17,872 nucleotides of DNA from Candidatus Nesterenkonia stercoripullorum (GTDB lineage Bacteria > Actinomycetota > Actinomycetes > Actinomycetales > Micrococcaceae). Shown in pieces: positions 14,322 through 17,872 of the stretch. The notes below the pieces were generated by a model that did not search any database, was not told where the DNA came from, and was given only the letters and a program-made list of their open reading frames with translations. Numbering within the stretch: position 1 is the stretch's first letter; every line of letters starts with the position of its first letter. The DNA is taken from positions 1-17,872 of the forward strand of contig DXGD01000169.1 in the NCBI GenBank assembly GCA_019114115.1, read 5' to 3'. Made by a program: the position numbers and the translations under genes.

Positions 14322-15161
14322 TCAGGCGCCGACGCGGAAGCGGGCGAGGCCGACGGCCTCTGCACCGGATCCCTGGAGCACCTGTGCCACGGACTGCTTC
14401 GGGTCCTTGGCGAAGGGCTGGTCCAGCAGGACGTGCTCCTTGAAGTACGCGTTGGTGCGCCCTTCGATGATCTTCGGCATAGCCTGCTCGGGCTTGTTCT
14501 CCGCGCGGGCGGTCTCCTCGGCGATGCGCCGCTCGTTCTCCACGAGATCGGCGGGCACCTCGTCCCGAGTGAGGTACGAGGGGACGATGGCGGCAGCGTG
14601 CACAGCGATGTCGTGGGCTGCCGTACGTGCGTCCTCTGAATCCGCATCAACTGCGAACAGGACACCGACCTGGGCCGGGAGGTCCTTGGAGGTCTTGTGC
14701 AGGTAGGCGTCGACGGCAGCGCCCTCGACAGTGGCCAGCCGGCGCACAACGACCTTCTCGCCGAGAACGGCGCCCTCTTCGGTCACGAAGTCGGCGAGCG
14801 GCTTGCCGTCGACATCGGCTTCGAGAAGCGCCTCGACGGAGTCCACGTCCTGGGCCACGGCGGTCTCGAGGACCTTATTGGCCAGGCCGACGAACTTGTC
14901 CGACTTCGCCACGAAGTCAGTCTCAGCGTTCATCTCCAGCAGGTATCCCTTGGTGCCGTTGACGACCTTGGCGGTGACCAGGCCTTCCACAGCGGAACGA
15001 CCCTCGCGCTTGGCGGCGCCCTTGAGGCCCTTGACGCGGATCGCCTCGATGGCTTTCTCCATGTCGCCGTCGGCCTCGTCGAGAGCCTTCTTGACATCCA
15101 TCATGCCGGCACCTGTGCGCTCGCGCAGGGCCTTGATGTCTGCAGCGGTGTAATTCGCCAT
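14322..15161 (-). CDS. tsf: Translation elongation factor Ts
   Basis: 279 aa. Exchanges GDP for GTP on EF-Tu. MANYTAADIKALRERTGAGM is the standard N-terminus (UBA-like domain with TGAGMMDVKKAL). LLEMNAETDFVAKSDKF contains the TDFVA motif that contacts EF-Tu. The C-terminal part has AVLGEKVVVRRL and the two-subdomain core expected for high-GC Gram-positives. ATG 15161 follows AGAGGA at about 10 nt, 16 nt after the rpsB stop; an earlier in-frame start within rpsB would add 52 unrelated residues. A strong terminator lies about 100 nt downstream. Confidence 0.98.
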   Translation of the reverse strand: MANYTAADIKALRERTGAGMMDVKKALDEADGDMEKAIEAIRVKGLKGAAKREGRSAVEGLVTAKVVNGTKGYLLEMNAETDFVAKSDKFVGLANKVLETAVAQDVDSVEALLEADVDGKPLADFVTEEGAVLGEKVVVRRLATVEGAAVDAYLHKTSKDLPAQVGVLFAVDADSEDARTAAHDIAVHAAAIVPSYLTRDEVPADLVENERRIAEETARAENKPEQAMPKIIEGRTNAYFKEHVLLDQPFAKDPKQSVAQVLQGSGAEAVGLARFRVGA

Positions 15162-15177
15162 TGAGCAGATTCCTCTC

Positions 15178-16101
15178 TTACTTCGCGTCGTCAGCCGGAG
15201 TGGCGGGGGTCTGTGCAGTCGCGGCCTCGGGCGCCGGGGCGTCCTCAGGCGAAGGCTGCACGGGCTCAGTCTCGCCGACGGCGGACTGCTGAGTGACAGG
15301 CTGATCCGGAGCTGCATCTGCCGACTGCTCGGTGGCGTGCTGCTCCAGCAGCTCGCGCTCCCACTCGGCCATAGGCTCGGCCTGGGCGCCGGAGCGTCCG
15401 CCGCGCTTGTCCTCGCGGGCCATCAGGCCATCGGCGACGGCGTCGGCGACCACGCGGGTCAACAGGTCGACGGAGCGGATGGCGTCGTCGTTGCCCGGGA
15501 TCGGGTAGTCGACGTCGTCCGGATCGCAGTTGGTATCCAGGATCGCGATGACCGGGATGCCGAGCTTCTGCGCCTCGTCAACAGCGAGGTGCTCCTTCTT
15601 GGTGTCGACAACCCAGAGAGCGGAGGGAGTCTTGTTCAGGTTGCGGATACCACCGAGGTTGGCCTGCAGCTTGTCGAGCTCGCGACGCAGGAGCAGCAGC
15701 TCCTTCTTCGTGTGGCCGGAACCGGCGACGTCGTCGAAGTCGATCTCCTCGAGCTCCTTCATACGCGCGACGCGCTTGGAGACCGTGGCGAAGTTGGTCA
15801 GCATACCGCCGAGCCAACGGTGGTTCACGTAGGGCTGGCCCACGCGGGTGGCCTGCTCGGAGATGGCCTCCTGAGCCTGCTTCTTGGTGCCGACGAACAG
15901 GACGCTGCCGCCGTGGGCAACAGTCTGCTTGACGAACTCGTAGGCACGATCGATGTAGGACAGCGACTGCTGCAGATCGATGATGTAGATGCCGTTGCGC
16001 TCAGTGAAGATGTAGCGCTTCATCTTGGGGTTCCAGCGACGGGTCTGGTGGCCGAAGTGGACGCCGGAATCGAGGAGCTGGCGCATGGTGACGACAGGCA
16101 T
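15178..16101 (-). CDS. rpsB: 30S ribosomal protein S2
   Basis: 307 aa. The core has [53 protein letters not shown] and [20 protein letters not shown], all strongly conserved in S2. Beyond about residue 240 is a variable tail rich in Glu, Ala, Pro, Gln and Thr, longer than in E. coli (241 aa) but common in high-GC Actinobacteria. AAAGGA lies about 7 nt before ATG 16101, and the sequence then opens [10 protein letters not shown]; an upstream in-frame start would add 62 unconserved residues. It forms the rpsB-tsf operon with a probable long leader. Confidence 0.98.
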   Translation of the reverse strand: MPVVTMRQLLDSGVHFGHQTRRWNPKMKRYIFTERNGIYIIDLQQSLSYIDRAYEFVKQTVAHGGSVLFVGTKKQAQEAISEQATRVGQPYVNHRWLGGMLTNFATVSKRVARMKELEEIDFDDVAGSGHTKKELLLLRRELDKLQANLGGIRNLNKTPSALWVVDTKKEHLAVDEAQKLGIPVIAILDTNCDPDDVDYPIPGNDDAIRSVDLLTRVVADAVADGLMAREDKRGGRSGAQAEPMAEWERELLEQHATEQSADAAPDQPVTQQSAVGETEPVQPSPEDAPAPEAATAQTPATPADDAK

Positions 16102-16263
16102 GAGTTTTCCTTTCGGTGCCGGGCTTAGCTGGTCCGTGGGCTTGTGACGGCTGGGCGCCACAGAGCTGCATGGGCCAGCGAACGCGGTCTTCCTCCGCGC
16201 AGCGCCGACGTGTTTTCGGTTGATGATGTGTGTCCGGATTGCCCGGATCCCTGGCAAACCTGA

Positions 16264-16297
16264 ATGAGAGCCACGTGCAGGGAGCACGTCCTCTCAT
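16264..16297 (-). other. Stem-loop in the rpsB leader
   Basis: ATGAGAG/CTCTCAT outer arms and ACGTGC/GCACGT inner arms pair with a small internal loop and a 5-nt terminal loop. It lies 163 nt before the rpsB start. No T-run follows, so it is more likely a leader RNA structure than a terminator. S2 autoregulates through its leader in other bacteria; whether that applies here is inference. Confidence 0.45.
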
Positions 16298-16320
16298 ATC
16301 TCCTTCGGCCGCACACCGTG

Positions 16321-16340
16321 GAGGACCCCAAGGGGCCCTC
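16321..16340 (-). other. Second hairpin in the rpsB leader
   Basis: GAGG-A-CCC and GGG-C-CCTC pair with one mismatch around a CAAG loop. It lies 23 nt upstream of the larger stem-loop in the transcript direction. No T-run. Confidence 0.35.
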
Positions 16341-16529
16341 ACAGTCCAGCGGACCGATCGAAGGAGCGTGCCCAGCGCGTACAACACCCGCGTGTATGCA
16401 GTGGTTCCTGCACACACGGCTCTGTTCGCCCTGAACACTCATAGCTTGCGCGTAGTCAGCCGACGTCAGACGAAAAGCGGGCACCTTCTAGGCACACGAC
16501 TAGCCACCTCACGTCAACTGCTGCGCTCC

Positions 16530-16558
16530 AGTCTAGCCCAGCGCGCCCATATGCCCAA
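16530..16558 (-). promoter_or_regulatory. Candidate rpsB-tsf promoter
   Basis: On the minus strand TTGGGC (16553-16558) and TAGACT (16530-16535) are exactly 17 nt apart, a fair match to -35 and -10 boxes. This would give a leader of about 420 nt containing both hairpins. Other weak hexamers exist, so the position is tentative. Confidence 0.4.
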
Positions 16559-16729
16559 CCTGGCATCGCTGCGCTGTCGGTCACCGCTTGTCCATCACGG
16601 CCGGGTAGGCAGTGTTCAGTCGTGACAGCTCGGTCGCCGTGGCTCCGCGGTCGAGTTTTCCTCAACCGGGTCGCTCTCGCATCCTCCCCGGCTAGCGCCA
16701 ACACATGGCGCTGCTCCAGCGTAGGGGGA

Positions 16730-16746
16730 CTGCGCTCTGAGCGCAG
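16730..16746 (+). promoter_or_regulatory. 17-bp palindrome before the M23 peptidase gene
   Basis: CTGCGCTC and GAGCGCAG are perfect 8-bp inverted arms around a single T, ending 9 nt before ATG 16756. One central base is too short for an RNA hairpin loop without opening the stem, so a protein-binding operator is more likely. No matching copy was noticed elsewhere in the window. Confidence 0.4.
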
Positions 16747-16755
16747 ACTGGACCC

Positions 16756-17532
16756 ATGATCCCCCGTCACCGGACTCCGACTCCGACCCCGCCTTCACCA
16801 CCGCCGCCCCCTCCTTCGCCGACCCCTAGTGCACCCGATAGTTCGGGTCTGGGTGAGACTGGCTTCGAGATGGTGGCCGCAACCTGCGCGGCCACTGCGG
16901 AATCACACCGAGGTCGACGCCAGGGAACGCCTGGCACGTACACGATACGATCGCCCTTCCCCGCACCTCGTCCTCGCACTCTTGCCCTCGCCCTGCTGCT
17001 GGCCCTTCTCTCGCTGATCACCCCCTCCGCCGCCTCAGCCGCAGATAAGCCGCTGTGGCTCTCGCCCACCGTGGACAACCCAGACGTACTACGACCCTTC
17101 GCACGTCCACCGGCGCCCTGGGCGGCAGGGCATCGCGGGGTCGACCTAGAAATAAGACCTGCCGCAGAAGGGGCACCCGTTCGAGCGCCCGAAGAGGGCG
17201 TCGTGAGCTTCGCCGGCAAAGTGGTCAACAGGCCCGTCGTTTCGGTGAAGCACCCCGAAGGGTACGTCAGCTCTTTCGAGCCCGTGCGAGCAACGCTCCG
17301 GGTAGGTGACGACGTCGCAGCAGGTGAAGCGATCGGCACCCTCGCCACATACGAGGTGAGGGACCCTCAGCTGACGCCCGGGGGCATGGATGAGCCCGCA
17401 GGCGCCGGAACCCACCACTGCGACCATCCCTGCGTCCACTGGGGAGTCCGTCATCACGGTGAGTACATCAACCCCATGCGGCTCATCGCCGACGTCGAAC
17501 CCTCTATCCTGCTGCCCATGGGCGAGGGATGA
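16756..17532 (+). CDS. Secreted M23-family (LytM-like) peptidase
   Basis: Up to 258 aa. A hydrophobic signal segment (LALALLLALLSLITPSAASA, about 75-94) precedes the mature chain ADKPLWLSP. The M23 domain follows: GHRGVDLEI supplies the first zinc His and Asp, VRAPEEGVVSFAGKVVNRPVVSVKH the central sheet, and CVHWGVRHHGEYINPMRLI the last zinc His. The usual HxH is CVH here, as in many actinobacterial M23 proteins beside rpsB. These cut or bind peptidoglycan outside the membrane; with Cys in place of the catalytic His, activity is uncertain. The start is unsure: ATG 16756 gives a Pro-rich low-complexity N-terminus with no clear ribosome site, ATG 16870 gives a shorter leader. Both leave an unusually long n-region. 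Confidence 0.85.
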   Translation: MIPRHRTPTPTPPSPPPPPPSPTPSAPDSSGLGETGFEMVAATCAATAESHRGRRQGTPGTYTIRSPFPAPRPRTLALALLLALLSLITPSAASAADKPLWLSPTVDNPDVLRPFARPPAPWAAGHRGVDLEIRPAAEGAPVRAPEEGVVSFAGKVVNRPVVSVKHPEGYVSSFEPVRATLRVGDDVAAGEAIGTLATYEVRDPQLTPGGMDEPAGAGTHHCDHPCVHWGVRHHGEYINPMRLIADVEPSILLPMGEG

Positions 17533-17609
17533 CCTCATGGCACCTGCACCGAGGTGGCCAGACCGCCTATGCCGTGTCAGGTCTCCCGCGTATCAGCCTG
17601 TTGTGGGCA

Positions 17610-17872
17610 CTAGTCTTTGCGGTACTGCGCAGCAGCGCGTCGTGCCATCTCGATGAGTCGCTGTGCAGAGGCATCCCATGAGTAGTCCTGGCTTCGCCGA
17701 TACGCCGCCCGCGATGCCGCACCGAACATCTCCGGTGCACTCAGAGCCCGGACGGCTTGCGCGGTGGCCTCGGGGTCATCCGGAGAGTCGATCTGGGTGC
17801 CGCCCTCCCGGACCGCTTCCCCCGCGATTTCCGCGAAGATCGGCAGGTCCGAGACGATCACGGGGGTGCCAT
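17610..17872 (-). CDS. Glycosyltransferase family 4, C-terminal fragment (cut by window edge)
   Basis: The open frame enters from the right edge and stops at TAG 17610-17612, with about 87 codons visible. It reads GTPVIVSDLPIFAEIAGEAV, the end of the nucleotide-sugar binding site in GT-B family 4 enzymes. Those normally show an E-x7-E motif here; the visible portion has the second Glu side (FAEIAG). Then come DSPDDPEATAQAVRAL and SRAAYRRSQDYSWDASAQRLIEMARRA, the C-terminal helices with the family's typical S/W before the last helix. Sugar donor and acceptor cannot be told. It converges with the M23 peptidase gene; the 77-nt gap shows no good terminator. Confidence 0.85.
   Translation of the reverse strand, partial: GTPVIVSDLPIFAEIAGEAVREGGTQIDSPDDPEATAQAVRALSAPEMFGAASRAAYRRSQDYSWDASAQRLIEMARRAAAQYRKD

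Larger units (their letters stand above)
16102..16755. other. Gene-free region between rpsB and the M23 peptidase gene
   Basis: 654 nt with no convincing gene on either strand. It holds the divergent control regions: on the minus strand a candidate rpsB promoter near 16530-16558 and two hairpins in the leader, and on the plus strand a 17-bp palindrome just before the peptidase start. I see no tRNA or rRNA. Confidence 0.6.

Noticed and set aside
16001..16438. Minus-strand frame starting near 16297 with AGGAG just upstream
   Set aside because: The ATG is only 2 nt from the AGGAG and the frame overlaps rpsB out of phase with Arg/Pro/His-rich content; the bases are better explained as a hairpin arm.
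16560..16755. Possible c-di-AMP (ydaO) riboswitch before the M23 peptidase gene
   Set aside because: Such riboswitches often precede cell-wall hydrolase genes in Actinobacteria and a few short stretches look similar, but I could not align the conserved core. A covariance-model search would decide.
1..17872. CRISPR arrays, insertion sequences, tRNA or rRNA genes
   Set aside because: No regularly spaced repeats of CRISPR length, no transposase-like proteins with terminal inverted repeats, and no recognisable tRNA or rRNA sequence were found.

Overview
The window is high-GC actinobacterial DNA. The block rpsB-tsf-pyrH-frr-cdsA-(DivIVA-like) with nearby dxr-rip1, an M23 peptidase beside rpsB, many GTG starts and many 4-nt ATGA/GTGA gene overlaps all fit a member of the Micrococcales. 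The genus cannot be fixed from this sequence alone.

Layout from left to right. 1-1575 (minus strand): a likely copper operon of a His-rich multi-pass membrane protein followed by CopC, which is cut by the window edge. A 15-bp palindrome resembling CopY/BlaI operators overlaps the probable -10. 1576-4370 (minus): dxr (MEP isoprenoid pathway) and the site-2 protease rip1/rseP, overlapping by 4 nt. 4477-5063 (plus): a GNAT acetyltransferase behind a small possible upstream ORF built on a 12-nt tandem repeat. 5153-8781 (minus): a compact operon of LytS-type histidine kinase, LytTR response regulator, a 169-aa two-helix membrane protein and an SSS-family symporter. 8996-11085 (plus, divergent): DUF485 protein and ActP-type acetate symporter, ended by a long hairpin terminator. 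11327-16101 (minus): rpsB-tsf, a strong terminator, then pyrH-frr-cdsA and a DivIVA-repeat protein. 16102-16755: a long gene-free leader/promoter region. 16756-17532 (plus): a secreted M23-family peptidase. 17610-17872 (minus): the C-terminal end of a GT4 glycosyltransferase.

How the genes work together. The central 6 kb looks like a carboxylate-uptake module. Two ActP-like symporters, each with its own small two-helix partner, flank a LytS/LytTR two-component system. The divergent promoter region carries a GTGA-N6-TCAC site (Crp/GlxR type), a perfect 9-bp inverted repeat and a possible leaderless kinase promoter. This module sits between the translation/lipid genes and dxr-rip1, where related genomes commonly have rlmN. 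It is therefore the most likely accessory insertion here. The best leads are this transporter-linked two-component system, the in-frame 15-nt repeat carrying three GTG starts at the head of the regulator gene, and the operator-controlled CopC/His-rich pair.
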